A stretch of DNA of 64,000 nt, from positions 306,778-370,777 of the forward strand of contig NZ_PYWL01000004.1 of assembly GCF_003049525.1 (NCBI RefSeq), read 5' to 3'. Origin of the DNA: Lysinibacillus fusiformis. Its GTDB lineage: Bacteria; Bacillota; Bacilli; Bacillales_A; Planococcaceae. Both the position numbers and the translations under genes were made by a program. Of this stretch, positions 1 to 8,146 are shown in pieces (position 1 is the first letter of the stretch; the number at the start of each line of letters is the position of its first letter). The notes beneath the pieces are model-generated. The model was not told the origin of the DNA. It saw only the letters and a list, made by a program, of their open reading frames with translations, and searched no databases.

Positions 1-1
1 T

Positions 2-646
2 GAAGGACTGCCTGTAACAATTGTTGGACACCAGCGCGGAAAATCAACTAAAGAAAATATTCGGCGGAATTTTGGTATGCCACACCCTGAAGGATATCGT
101 AAAGCATTACGCTTAATGAAGCAGGCTGAGAAATTTAAGCGCCCAATTATTTGTTTTATTGATACGAAAGGTGCCTATCCAGGAAAGGCAGCCGAGGAAC
201 GCGGCCCAAGTGAAGCCATTGCCAGAACTCTTGCTGAAATGGCGATTCTAACAGTACCAGTTATTAGTATTGTTATTGGGGAAGGCGGAAGTGGTGGTGC
301 CATTGCATTAGGCGTAGCTAATCGAGTCTTTATGTTAGAAAACTCAACGTATTCGGTTATCTCGCCTGAAGGGGCTGCATCGATTTTATGGCGAGATGGT
401 AGCCTAGGGAAGCAAGCTGCAGAAGCAATGCGTATAACAGCACCTGACTTAAAAGAGCTCGACGTTATTGATGGAATAATCCCTGAAATAACTGGTGGTG
501 CACACCGCAATGTTCCGAAGCAAGCATCCTATATAAAAGAATGTATAAGCGTCACACTAAAAGCATTGAATTCTCTAAATGGCGAACAATTAATTGAGGA
601 TCGCTATGAGAAATTCAGAAAGATTGGACAATATACAGAAGCTTAA
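2..646 (+). CDS. accA: Acetyl-CoA carboxylase carboxyltransferase subunit alpha, 3' part
   Basis: This is the C-terminal part of the alpha subunit of the acetyl-CoA carboxylase carboxyltransferase, which with AccD moves the carboxyl group from carboxybiotin to acetyl-CoA to give malonyl-CoA for fatty acid synthesis. The frame is open from base 2, and its first residues ([16 protein letters not shown], then [15 protein letters not shown]) match the family well upstream of the first ATG at 77, so the gene begins outside the window. The Gly-rich [12 protein letters not shown] stretch and [15 protein letters not shown] are the crotonase-fold signatures of AccA. About 215 residues are present of roughly 320 expected. 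The end is normal. Confidence 0.95.
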   Translation, partial: EGLPVTIVGHQRGKSTKENIRRNFGMPHPEGYRKALRLMKQAEKFKRPIICFIDTKGAYPGKAAEERGPSEAIARTLAEMAILTVPVISIVIGEGGSGGAIALGVANRVFMLENSTYSVISPEGAASILWRDGSLGKQAAEAMRITAPDLKELDVIDGIIPEITGGAHRNVPKQASYIKECISVTLKALNSLNGEQLIEDRYEKFRKIGQYTEA

Positions 647-828
647 ATTCATTTTTAGGTTTTTGGACATGTGAATTTGTTCGTAAAGAGATAAAAATTG
701 TTTCTTAAATAAATTAATATCCTAATGATGGAAGAAAAAAGAGTTGTAGTTTGTAAAAAAGATTGATCATTTATAATTAAGTTCGATTATTTGTAATATA
801 GTTTGATAAAAATAACTTCGCATTTAAA

Positions 829-880
829 TAAAACCCACGCATTTTGATCAAACTTTTTTCAAAATTCGTGGGTTTCTTCT
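829..880. terminator. Hairpin after accA, probable terminator
   Basis: An AAACCCACG arm and its complement CGTGGGTTT enclose a long inner stem (TTTTGA / TCAAAA), followed by a T-rich stretch. It lies about 180 bases after the accA stop codon. No other gene lies between, so it probably ends the accA transcript. Confidence 0.6.
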
Positions 881-916
881 ATATTGAATAAACGATCTTC
901 AACAATCGGGCAATTC

Positions 917-944
917 GGTACTGCACCCCAAAAGTTAGGTGTCG
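917..944. mobile_element. Solitary IS3-family (IS150-like) terminal inverted repeat remnant
   Basis: The string TACTGCACCCCAAAAGTTAG has the typical form of an IS3-family (IS150 group) end. No transposase and no matching second end is visible nearby, so this looks like a leftover from a lost or decayed insertion. The assignment rests on recall of the family's end sequence only. Confidence 0.5.
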
Positions 945-1073
945 AAACAAAAACTAAAAGGGTCACATAAAATTTTCGGAACGCCTATTTCTCCTTATAC
1001 TATCGACTTAATAAATAAGTATTTATTATGGGTTTGCTTTTCAACATCAACTGTACAATGAAGAATATTTTCT

Positions 1074-1307
1074 TTACTTTAAGAAGCAAATAGGAGGTTT
1101 TTGTTTTAATGATCCTAATAAATATTGGATAAAGCGACGTACTTGGGTCTTGGTGATCTCATTTAAACAGGTTGAACAGCCATGGTCCGTTAAAAAGCTT
1201 AAGAAGAGCTGTAAATTGTATTCATAACTCGTAACCGTATTTTCCGAGTAATTTTTTTCAATCTCAATATACAATACAAATTCATCGATGGCTGCGTGTA
1301 GTTGCAA
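1074..1307 (-). pseudogene. Tyrosine recombinase/integrase N-terminal fragment
   Basis: The 77 residues resemble the N-terminal SAM-like, DNA-binding domain of XerC/D-type tyrosine recombinases: a helix with EKNYSENTVTSYEYNLQLFL, then a VRRFIQYLL segment. The start is TTG at 1307 with GGAGG about 8 bases upstream. The frame stops where the second half of the domain should continue, and no catalytic domain (R-H-R-Y) follows, so it is a truncated remnant of an integrase of about 300 residues. Together with the solitary insertion-sequence end 130 bases away it marks an old mobile-element scar. A functional short protein is unlikely. Confidence 0.6.
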
Positions 1308-1396
1308 GTATAAAACCTCCAGATATCGTATTAAACAATAATTATTATCTGTACAAAATCATCCCATTATCGTAAAAAAGGAGAGTTATCGTTCAC

Positions 1397-1573
<177 letters not shown>

Positions 1574-1672
1574 GTATAGTAAACGCTCAGTTAATTTTGT
1601 TTAGGACAACAAAATTTTATATGCACTAGACCATAAATGCTGTAGACTCTGCTTAAATTAAATTTAATGAAA

Positions 1673-1708
1673 AGACAACAAGCAAGTTATTTATACCTGC
1701 TTGTTGTT
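1673..1708. terminator. Hairpin (ACAACAAGCA / TGCTTGTTGT), possible terminator
   Basis: A ten-base perfect inverted repeat with a 14-base loop, followed on the + strand by a T-rich run (CGTTTTTTATTT). It could end transcription of the small ORF to its left or of the minus-strand repair operon to its right. The rest of 1709-1916 shows nothing I can name. Confidence 0.5.
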
Positions 1709-1916
1709 ACCAAACGTTTTTTATTTACAGATGTCATCTTTACTTTACGTGCTTATTAATTAATAGTACCCATAGTATCAATCCATCATCCCCTTAAATA
1801 ATTCGCTATTACAGCTAAAACTCCAATTAAAAAATGCACCCTTGATAAAACCTTTAATTGTATGATTATTTGGTATGGTTTTCAAATCTCTATTCATCGT
1901 TCCAAATACAGTCTTT

Positions 1917-2735
1917 TTAAGGCTCAAACCCAGCCTGGCTCACATACACTTGATTTTCGGGAAAGACTTCAATAAATCGGTTATATACATTTTTAAGAAC
2001 ATGTGGTCCGTACCATTCCTCTAAACCAAGTTGGGCGTATTTCTTTTCAATACCGAGTTTTCGTGTGCGTTTACCGCCACTACCATCGCCCATGAAGTAG
2101 TCATCTATACAGATCCGATCGACATATGGCTTTAGTTTCAACGGAAAATGGTTCCCACTTGGTAAAATGGGAGCTATAGCAACTTGGGTTGGTATGCCTG
2201 CAGCTGCTAATTTTCCCAATGTTTTAAAGCGTGCCTGGATTGGAGGTGCCTTTGGAGTAAAATGTTTTCGTATCGTTTCAGAATCGGTTTCAATCGTCAT
2301 ACTAACTCGAACTTTGTCCTTCAATTGTTGCAGCAAATCGATATCTCGACTTACCAGTGGGCTTCTAGTCTGTATTAATAAGAAGTCAGGTGGATCTTCT
2401 ACCATAACTTCTAGTAGAGATCGTGTCACCTTTTCCTTTTGCTCTATTGGCTGATATGGATCTGTACTTGATGACATAAAAATAGTTACATTTCCTTTAG
2501 CTTTGGCGCGATGAAGTTCTTTTTTTAGTAAATGTGCAGCTCCATTTTTTACATCTACCCAATTTCCCCATTCTCCTTCCCGAAATAGAGATACTGGCAT
2601 TTCACGGACATAGCAATAGGAACACCCAAATGAACAGCCTGTATAAGGATTAAGTGAATGCGTATATCCGGAAAGGAAGCCAGTCCCTTTATTCAGAATG
2701 GTTTTTGGATTTTTATAGAATAATTCACTACTCAT
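1917..2735 (-). CDS. Radical SAM protein of the spore photoproduct lyase-like family (COG1533)
   Basis: A 272-residue radical S-adenosylmethionine protein of the SplB-like/COG1533 family, whose members include DNA-photoproduct lyases and many proteins of unknown substrate. The cluster-binding motif is C34-x3-C38-x2-C41 (GCSFGCSYCYV) in a typical TIM-barrel start (SLNPYTGCSFGC). ATG at 2735 has GGAG nine bases upstream. It follows ogt by 36 bases on the same strand, so it is probably the third gene of an adaA-ogt operon, which suggests a role in DNA repair. It is shorter than true SplB (about 340) and lacks an obvious substrate-cysteine assignment, so the substrate is unknown. Confidence 0.85.
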   Translation of the reverse strand: MSSELFYKNPKTILNKGTGFLSGYTHSLNPYTGCSFGCSYCYVREMPVSLFREGEWGNWVDVKNGAAHLLKKELHRAKAKGNVTIFMSSSTDPYQPIEQKEKVTRSLLEVMVEDPPDFLLIQTRSPLVSRDIDLLQQLKDKVRVSMTIETDSETIRKHFTPKAPPIQARFKTLGKLAAAGIPTQVAIAPILPSGNHFPLKLKPYVDRICIDDYFMGDGSGGKRTRKLGIEKKYAQLGLEEWYGPHVLKNVYNRFIEVFPENQVYVSQAGFEP

Positions 2736-2771
2736 GAAGGCATCTCCAATCGTTGTACAGCAATAATTAGA

Positions 2772-3305
2772 TTACTCAATGTGTAATGAAGCTCGCTTTT
2801 CCAGATTAAGGAGCAGAGTCTTCATTTCTAATCCGCCCCGATAGCCAGTTAATGAGCCGTTCTTTCCAATTACGCGATGGCATGGCACCGTAATTAATAC
2901 TGGATTAGCTCCGATAGCCGTGCCAACTGCCCGAACAGCTGCTGGTTTATGAATATCATGTGCAATATCGGAATAGGATTTCGTCTGTCCATAAGGGATA
3001 TCACAAAGTGCCTGCCAAACTGCTTGCTGGAATGGTGTACCTACGTACTCAAATGGGATCGTAAAGGATTTCCGTCTTCCGTCTAGATACTGAGTGATTT
3101 CAACGACAAAGGGCTCAAGTTTTTCAGCATTTTCAACAAGCGGACTTCCTGGAAAGTGTTTCGTCGCCCATTCGACTAATTCCTCAAATGGTTTGTTCTG
3201 TGAACCTATAAACACAAGATCCTTTGACGTTGACGCTATATAGAAGTTCCAATCTTTAAACTTTAGTAAAGACCAGTAAAGTGTTGGTTTATTCAATTTT
3301 TCCAT
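2772..3305 (-). CDS. ogt: Methylated-DNA--protein-cysteine methyltransferase
   Basis: A suicide repair enzyme that moves the alkyl group from O6-alkylguanine (and O4-alkylthymine) in DNA to its own cysteine. The active-site motif is PCHRVIGKNG with Cys142. The helix-turn-helix region (YGQTKSYSDIA, then PAAVRAVGTAIGANP with the arginine finger) precedes it. Length 177 is normal for Ogt/AdaB. The start ATG at 3305 has GGAGG 8 bases upstream and lies inside the 3' end of adaA (17-base overlap), which implies translational coupling. In B. subtilis the equivalent pair is adaA-adaB, so adaB would be an equally good name. Confidence 0.93.
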   Translation of the reverse strand: MEKLNKPTLYWSLLKFKDWNFYIASTSKDLVFIGSQNKPFEELVEWATKHFPGSPLVENAEKLEPFVVEITQYLDGRRKSFTIPFEYVGTPFQQAVWQALCDIPYGQTKSYSDIAHDIHKPAAVRAVGTAIGANPVLITVPCHRVIGKNGSLTGYRGGLEMKTLLLNLEKRASLHIE

Positions 3306-3927
3306 TGTCCTGTTCCTCCATCTTCCTCATTTGACGAAATTGCGCTGGGGTCTGGCCCGTTTTCTTTTTAAATAAAGTAATAAAATAAGGCGTATTAGCC
3401 ATCCCCACACAAATGGCGATATCTCCAATCGCTTTATTTGTCTGAATCAAATACTTTTTAGCTGCGTGAACTCTAACTTGCTGTATATACTCAACTGGCG
3501 TAATGCCCTTAATCTTTTTAAATGTTCGCTGCATATGATACGGACTTCCATGACAAATGCTTGCTAACGATTCTAGCGTTAGTTTTTCTGTGAAATTTTT
3601 ATCAATATATTCCGTAATTAAATTAACCCACTCGCTATCAGGTAGATTTTCATTTGTAGGCTTGCACCGTTTACAAGGGCGAAAATTTGCACGGAGAGCT
3701 TGTTCTGCGTTTTGAAATATACATACATTTTCTTTTTTCGGAACGCGTGATTTACAAGAAGGCTTACAAAATATCCCTGTTGACTTCACAGCGTAAAAAA
3801 ATTGATTATTGTACGTTATATCATTATTTATAATGGCTTGCCATTTCTCTTCTGTTATCAGTTCTACATCATTCGAATGACTTTGAGTGTAGCTCTCTTT
3901 GTGGCCGTGATCCATTCTATCTGGCAT
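3289..3927 (-). CDS. adaA: AdaA: methylphosphotriester-DNA methyltransferase and AraC-type activator
   Basis: This is the sensor-activator of the adaptive response to alkylation. The N-terminal half is the Ada zinc domain with C54 (predicted methyl acceptor) and C58 in FCKPSCKSR plus C85 and C88 in RPCKRCKP. The C-terminal half (about 105-205) is an AraC double helix-turn-helix. Methyl transfer from a DNA phosphotriester to Cys54 is known in the family to turn the protein into an activator of its own operon. GAGGTGAG sits just before the ATG at 3927. It heads an adaA-ogt-radical SAM unit. A repeated motif at 3982-4000, 55 bases upstream, may be its own operator. Confidence 0.93.
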   Translation of the reverse strand: MPDRMDHGHKESYTQSHSNDVELITEEKWQAIINNDITYNNQFFYAVKSTGIFCKPSCKSRVPKKENVCIFQNAEQALRANFRPCKRCKPTNENLPDSEWVNLITEYIDKNFTEKLTLESLASICHGSPYHMQRTFKKIKGITPVEYIQQVRVHAAKKYLIQTNKAIGDIAICVGMANTPYFITLFKKKTGQTPAQFRQMRKMEEQDNGKIE

Positions 3928-3981
3928 TTTCTCACCTCAACTTATAATATACTCCCTATCCATTCAAAATGGACATTTCAA

Positions 3982-4000
3982 AGAATGAAATAGCAACATA
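3982..4000 (+). promoter_or_regulatory. Candidate AdaA operator, copy 1
   Basis: The sequence AGAATGAAATAGCAACATA lies between the oxygenase stop and the adaA start, 55 bases upstream of adaA. It matches 17 of 19 positions of a second copy at 4800-4818. The two copies occur only in the two control regions of this repair cluster. The role is inferred from position and repetition. Confidence 0.5.
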
Positions 4001-4014
4001 TTGAAATTTAATGT

Positions 4015-4728
4015 TTATTTAGAATCGTGAAAAATGATTCCAAGGCCATATCGTTCTCCCGAAATAACCGTGCTTACACCGTGCCGTACTGTATTTTTAT
4101 AATAACCCTTTTTACCGAGAACAGGTCTGTGGTTAGTTGGAAAAATAAGTGCACTGCCTTGCTCTAACGTAATGACATGTCCCCTGCTTTGGGCACGTGG
4201 GATTTGTTCTACTAATAAAGATTCTCCACCGGAAAAGTCTTTCTCACGTTGATTTAATACAAACACTACTTGAAACGGAAAAAATAGATCGCCATATAAA
4301 TCGTGATGCAAACAATTAAATCCGCCTGTTTCGTACTTTAATAGTAAAGGTGTCGGTCTCGTTTGATTAAACTCCTCACAGGTATTCAAAAAATCTTGAA
4401 GTTGTTCTGGATACTGCTCCGTTTTCTTTAAATAGCTCAGCCACCGATTAGCTGTTTTCGCTAATTCTACATAAAAAGACTCTCTTAAATGTTGAAGGAT
4501 GTCGGGTAATGGATATGAAAAATATTTGTACTCCCCATTTCCAAAGCGATATCTCGTCATATTGATTGTCGTTCTGTAGGACTCTTCCTCCCCATACATT
4601 TCCATGAAAAATTCACATTCCTCTTTTGTTAAAATTGCTGGAAGCTTTGCAAAACCTTGCTCATCTAATTCATTTTGAATGGACTCCCAATCTAAGTTTT
4701 CGACACGTGCCTTTATGTCCTGTATCAT
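4015..4728 (-). CDS. 2-oxoglutarate/Fe(II)-dependent oxygenase in the Ada cluster
   Basis: A 237-residue double-stranded beta-helix oxygenase. The iron triad is H141-x-D143 (LHHDLYGD) and H216 (NTVRHG), with R226 ten residues on as the 2-oxoglutarate anchor. The start is the ATG at 4728, because AGGAGG lies 7 bases upstream; the longer frame from 4749 has no ribosome-binding site. It lies between alkA (divergent) and adaA (same strand) and shares with both the repeated 19-base motif, so it probably belongs to the alkylation response. The family resembles prolyl-hydroxylase-like enzymes more than AlkB (no AlkB-type nucleotide-recognition lid seen). Whether it works on alkylated DNA, RNA or protein is unknown. 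Confidence 0.8.
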   Translation of the reverse strand: MIQDIKARVENLDWESIQNELDEQGFAKLPAILTKEECEFFMEMYGEEESYRTTINMTRYRFGNGEYKYFSYPLPDILQHLRESFYVELAKTANRWLSYLKKTEQYPEQLQDFLNTCEEFNQTRPTPLLLKYETGGFNCLHHDLYGDLFFPFQVVFVLNQREKDFSGGESLLVEQIPRAQSRGHVITLEQGSALIFPTNHRPVLGKKGYYKNTVRHGVSTVISGERYGLGIIFHDSK

Positions 4729-4799
4729 GTTATCCCTCCTATTTAGCATTCTTGATAACTAACACTATAACCTCATCCATTGAAAAAAATAAGGTGTTT

Positions 4800-4818
4800 A
4801 GAATGTAATAGCAAGATA
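4800..4818 (+). promoter_or_regulatory. Candidate AdaA operator, copy 2
   Basis: AGAATGTAATAGCAAGATA lies in the divergent region between the oxygenase gene (start 4728, minus strand) and alkA (start 4893, plus strand), about 72 and 75 bases from the two start codons. It matches the copy before adaA at 17 of 19 positions and has the same orientation relative to the oxygenase as copy 1 has to adaA. Confidence 0.5.
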
Positions 4819-4892
4819 ACAAAATTACTAAAGATGATGATGTGATAAAGTAAAAATGACATCAATGTATTTTGTAAAGGAGAATGAAAAAA

Positions 4893-5804
4893 ATGATATG
4901 GCATGAAGTCAAGAATGGTATTGTCATTACCCTACCTGAACAGTTCAACATGAATGCCAATCTAGGCTATCTATCAAGAGAACAGAATGAATGCATGTAT
5001 GAAATAGAGAATGATAGCATTACAAAAGTAATAACTATCGGTGAAATTCGGTCCTTAGTACAGATAAACTTCATTAATAATAAACAAATGCTTGTTCAAT
5101 TCTTAAATGAATCTAAACCTATTGAGAGGTGGAAATGCGAAGAGATTGTCAAATTTATGGATGAGTGGTTTGATCTTAATAACGATTTAACACACTTTTA
5201 TGAAATGGCAAAAGCAGATCCTTTACTTAAAGTACCTGCCCGAAACTTCTATGGATTACGAGTAATTGGCATTCCTGATTTATTTGAAGCTTTATGCTGG
5301 GGAGTTTTAGGCCAACAAATTAACTTAGCCTTCGCGTACATCTTAAAGAGGCAATTTGTAGAAAAATTTGGCGATTTCATCGAATGGAATGGTAATAAAT
5401 ATTGGGTGTTCCCATCGTACGAAAGAATTGCACAGTTAACACCCTCAGACCTTGCAGATATTAAAATGACGGTGAAAAAAAGCGAATATATCATTGGCAT
5501 TGCGAAATTAATGGCAAGTGAAGAATTGTCGAAGGAAAAATTAATGAAAATGGATTTTAAAGATGCTGAAAAAAGCTTAATTAAAATACGAGGAATTGGC
5601 CCTTGGACAGCCAATTATGTTTTAATGCGCTGCCTTAGGTTCCAGACAGCCTTTCCAATCGATGATGTGGGTCTTATTAATTCGATAAAACTATTACAAA
5701 ATATGAATCGAAAGCCGACGAAAGATGAAATCACGGAATTATCGATACCATGGAAAAACTGGGAATCCTACGCCACCTTTTATTTATGGCGTGTCCTTTA
5801 CTAA
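4893..5804 (+). CDS. alkA: DNA-3-methyladenine glycosylase II
   Basis: A base-excision glycosylase that removes 3-methyladenine and other alkylated bases from DNA. The helix-hairpin-helix motif and catalytic loop are IRGIGPWTANYVLMR followed by FPIDDVGL, where the second Asp (258) corresponds to the catalytic Asp of E. coli AlkA. The start is taken as the second ATG (4893), which has AAAGGAG at a spacing of 9; the first ATG at 4884 touches the ribosome-binding site. This gives 303 residues. It is divergent from the oxygenase/adaA genes and shares their candidate operator. Confidence 0.92.
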   Translation: MIWHEVKNGIVITLPEQFNMNANLGYLSREQNECMYEIENDSITKVITIGEIRSLVQINFINNKQMLVQFLNESKPIERWKCEEIVKFMDEWFDLNNDLTHFYEMAKADPLLKVPARNFYGLRVIGIPDLFEALCWGVLGQQINLAFAYILKRQFVEKFGDFIEWNGNKYWVFPSYERIAQLTPSDLADIKMTVKKSEYIIGIAKLMASEELSKEKLMKMDFKDAEKSLIKIRGIGPWTANYVLMRCLRFQTAFPIDDVGLINSIKLLQNMNRKPTKDEITELSIPWKNWESYATFYLWRVLY

Positions 5805-5831
5805 ATAAATTCTATTTGAGACCAATTATAA

Positions 5832-5869
5832 AGAGCATGCTTTGAAAAAATGAATCAAAACATGCTCTC
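5832..5869. terminator. Bidirectional hairpin between alkA and the LysR gene
   Basis: AGAGCATG and CATGCTCT form a stem with an inner TTTG/CAAA pair, placed between two convergent genes. The run of T is modest on both sides. Confidence 0.5.
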
Positions 5870-5893
5870 TGCCTCTTCGTTTCTAAATTCATA

Positions 5894-6775
5894 TTAAAGC
5901 TGTAAATCTTCTATACAATCCATCGTTGTCTTTATAAACGCTTTGACAGCAGGAAGGGATTGCTTCTTTGATCGAGTAATAATGCTTATTTCACGGGAAG
6001 GTTCGGGTAAGAGAGGTTTTACAATGGTACCTTGTAAATTATAGGGTAAAGCTAGCTCTGGCATGATGGTAATGCCTAATCCTTCCCGTACCATTGCAAT
6101 GATAGTTTGATTATCTTCCACATTAAACTGGATGTTTGGGGAAACTTCTTGTTCCTTTAAAAATTTCATAACACTTACCTCACATCCTAGCTTGGGCATA
6201 ATAAAAGCCTCCCCCTGAAGATCTTCCACTTTTACTTGTCCATTTATTGCAAGATGATGATGAATTGGTAATGTGAGGACCAATCTATCGTTTAATATAG
6301 GAATTGTCTTCAAATGATCCAAGGGGTTACTTAAAGACGTGAAACCAATATCCACTTTCCCCTCTTCTACCCAACGCGTTATTTGATCATAGCTGCCATC
6401 ATAAAAGTTTATTTCAATTCCCTTAAATTCTCCTCTAAACCTTGATATGATAGTAGGCAACAATTTTGATGAGAAGCTTGAAAAACTACCAATATTTATT
6501 TTTCCATTTTGTATACCTAAAATTGAAGCGGTTTCTTGTTTAATGCTTTCAGCTTCTGATAGGATATTTCTCATATGTTTTATAATACGTTCTCCACTAT
6601 CTGTTAATGAGATTCCATTTCTCCCTCTATTCAAAAGTGTAATACCGAGTTCTGACTCTAAAGAAGCGATATTATGACTGATTCCGGATTGTGTCATCGC
6701 CAAAATTTCCCCTGCTCTTGTGAAGTTACCTATATCGACTACTTTGACGAATATTTCTATTTGCAACAGGTTCAC
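5894..6775 (-). CDS. LysR-family transcriptional regulator
   Basis: A LysR-type regulator: N-terminal winged helix-turn-helix (FTRAGEILAMTQSGISHNIASLE) and a C-terminal effector-binding domain (about 90-290). The start is set at GTG 6775, which gives the usual LysR opening (VNLLQIEIFVKVV) and has GGGGG 7 bases upstream. An ATG at 6808 with GAGGAA upstream is also possible and adds 11 residues. It is divergent from the PhzF-like gene with 124 bases between, the classic layout for a LysR protein controlling its neighbour. The effector is unknown. Confidence 0.88.
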   Translation of the reverse strand: MNLLQIEIFVKVVDIGNFTRAGEILAMTQSGISHNIASLESELGITLLNRGRNGISLTDSGERIIKHMRNILSEAESIKQETASILGIQNGKINIGSFSSFSSKLLPTIISRFRGEFKGIEINFYDGSYDQITRWVEEGKVDIGFTSLSNPLDHLKTIPILNDRLVLTLPIHHHLAINGQVKVEDLQGEAFIMPKLGCEVSVMKFLKEQEVSPNIQFNVEDNQTIIAMVREGLGITIMPELALPYNLQGTIVKPLLPEPSREISIITRSKKQSLPAVKAFIKTTMDCIEDLQL

Positions 6776-6899
6776 AATATAACCCCCATGTACGATTAAT
6801 CTTTCCATTCGACTTCCTCATGTTGATGATCAAAAACATGAATTTTACTTATTAATTCTATCATAATACAATAATCTTAGAATAAAGGAGGAGATAGTC

Positions 6900-7799
6900 A
6901 TGACTAAAAAGATAGAGTTCTTTTATGTAGATGCTTTCACAACAGAAACTTTTGGAGGGAATCCGGCAGGCGTTATACCGAATGCAGAAAACTTAACAGA
7001 CGAGGACATGCAAAAAATAGCGAATGAATTAAACCTTTCGGAGACGGCCTTTCTTTTACCGACATCGAATGCTAATGCCAATTATAAAATAAGGTATTTT
7101 ACACCAACCAAAGAGGTTGATTTTTGCGGTCATGCCACATTAGGTACAGCATGGTTAATGGCTACTAAGTACAATTGGATGGATAAGGACGATAAAATAG
7201 TCTTTGAATCCAATATAGGCCTAATTCCCGTAAAATGGCTGATGGAAAATAATCAATTAACGCGAGTATCTATGACTCAAGTACGTCCCCAAGTAAAAAG
7301 TATCGACATTAGCCCAGCAGTCGTTGCGGATCTTGTAGGTATACATGAAACAGACCTTGATGATAGATTTCCAATAAAAATAGCGAATACAGGTGTCCCA
7401 CATCTTATGGTTCCAGTGAAGACCCGTCAAGCAATTGACCAAGCAGAGCCTAACTTAAACGAGCTTAAAAAGATGAACAATGATTTTAACATTTCAACCA
7501 CTCACCTCTTTACCTTTGACACAAATGGGCAATTTGATATTTACACAAGAGATTTTTGCCCCAATATAGGAATTGATGAAGATCCAGTTACAGGTGCGGC
7601 AAACGGTGCATTAGGCGGTTATTTATATCTTGAGAATATACTAGCTCAACAAGAAAGACATCAATTAATGATTGGTCAAGGACATACGATCAATAGACCA
7701 GGGATTCTTTATGTAACGATTACACCTGATGCGGAGAATGCTGTTATTGAAGTAGCAGGAGCTGCAGTTGTTTCCATTGAAGGAAAAATATTTGTATAA
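6900..7799 (+). CDS. PhzF-family isomerase/epimerase
   Basis: A 299-residue protein of the PhzF family, which share the diaminopimelate-epimerase fold; PhzF itself isomerises trans-2,3-dihydro-3-hydroxyanthranilate. Visible family marks are VDAFTTETFGGNPAGV at the N-terminus, DFCGHATLGTA near residue 78, and DPVTGAANGALGGYL near 230. The glutamate used for catalysis in PhzF corresponds to the one in LNLSETAFL (about 47). The start has AAAGGAGGAG upstream. There are no phenazine genes nearby, so the substrate is unknown. The divergent LysR gene probably regulates it. Confidence 0.88.
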   Translation: MTKKIEFFYVDAFTTETFGGNPAGVIPNAENLTDEDMQKIANELNLSETAFLLPTSNANANYKIRYFTPTKEVDFCGHATLGTAWLMATKYNWMDKDDKIVFESNIGLIPVKWLMENNQLTRVSMTQVRPQVKSIDISPAVVADLVGIHETDLDDRFPIKIANTGVPHLMVPVKTRQAIDQAEPNLNELKKMNNDFNISTTHLFTFDTNGQFDIYTRDFCPNIGIDEDPVTGAANGALGGYLYLENILAQQERHQLMIGQGHTINRPGILYVTITPDAENAVIEVAGAAVVSIEGKIFV

Positions 7800-7855
7800 A
7801 GAGCAATATATATATTATTTTCTGAATTTTTAGTATTTAATTCCGAGATAGAATA

Positions 7856-7905
7856 AACTTCTCTAAATTCTTCGCTTTTTGCGCATTTAGAGAAGTTTTA
7901 TTTTT
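7856..7905 (+). terminator. Terminator of the PhzF-like gene
   Basis: AACTTCTCTAAAT and ATTTAGAGAAGTT form a 13-base perfect stem followed by TTATTTTTGG. It lies 57 bases after the stop codon. Confidence 0.8.
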
Positions 7906-8072
7906 GGTGGAAACACATTTTAAAGTCAAAGAAGGTACCTCAAACCATTACCAATCATATCAATGTGGTACTACTATAACTCTCCACAATTTCTAGACCC
8001 ATCTCGAACAAAAAGTACACTTCATGATAAAGCCTAAACTTTTTGTTGCCAAGGTTTGATCAAATTGATATT

Positions 8073-8124
8073 AAAAAAAGAAAAGAGCGTGTTTTGGACA
8101 TAAGTTTGATCCAAACACGCTTTA
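8073..8124 (-). terminator. Terminator of the S51 peptidase gene
   Basis: On the minus strand an AAAGCGTGTTTGGA arm and its near-complement form a stem, followed by CTTTTCTTTTTTT. It lies about 25 bases after the peptidase stop codon. Between this and the PhzF terminator (7906-8072) I see nothing. Confidence 0.75.
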
Positions 8125-8146
8125 ACTTTGCATAATTTCACCATAG

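Noticed and set aside
6900..7799. Phenazine biosynthesis gene
   Set aside because: Only the PhzF-like fold is present; none of the other phz genes is in the window, so a phenazine pathway cannot be claimed.
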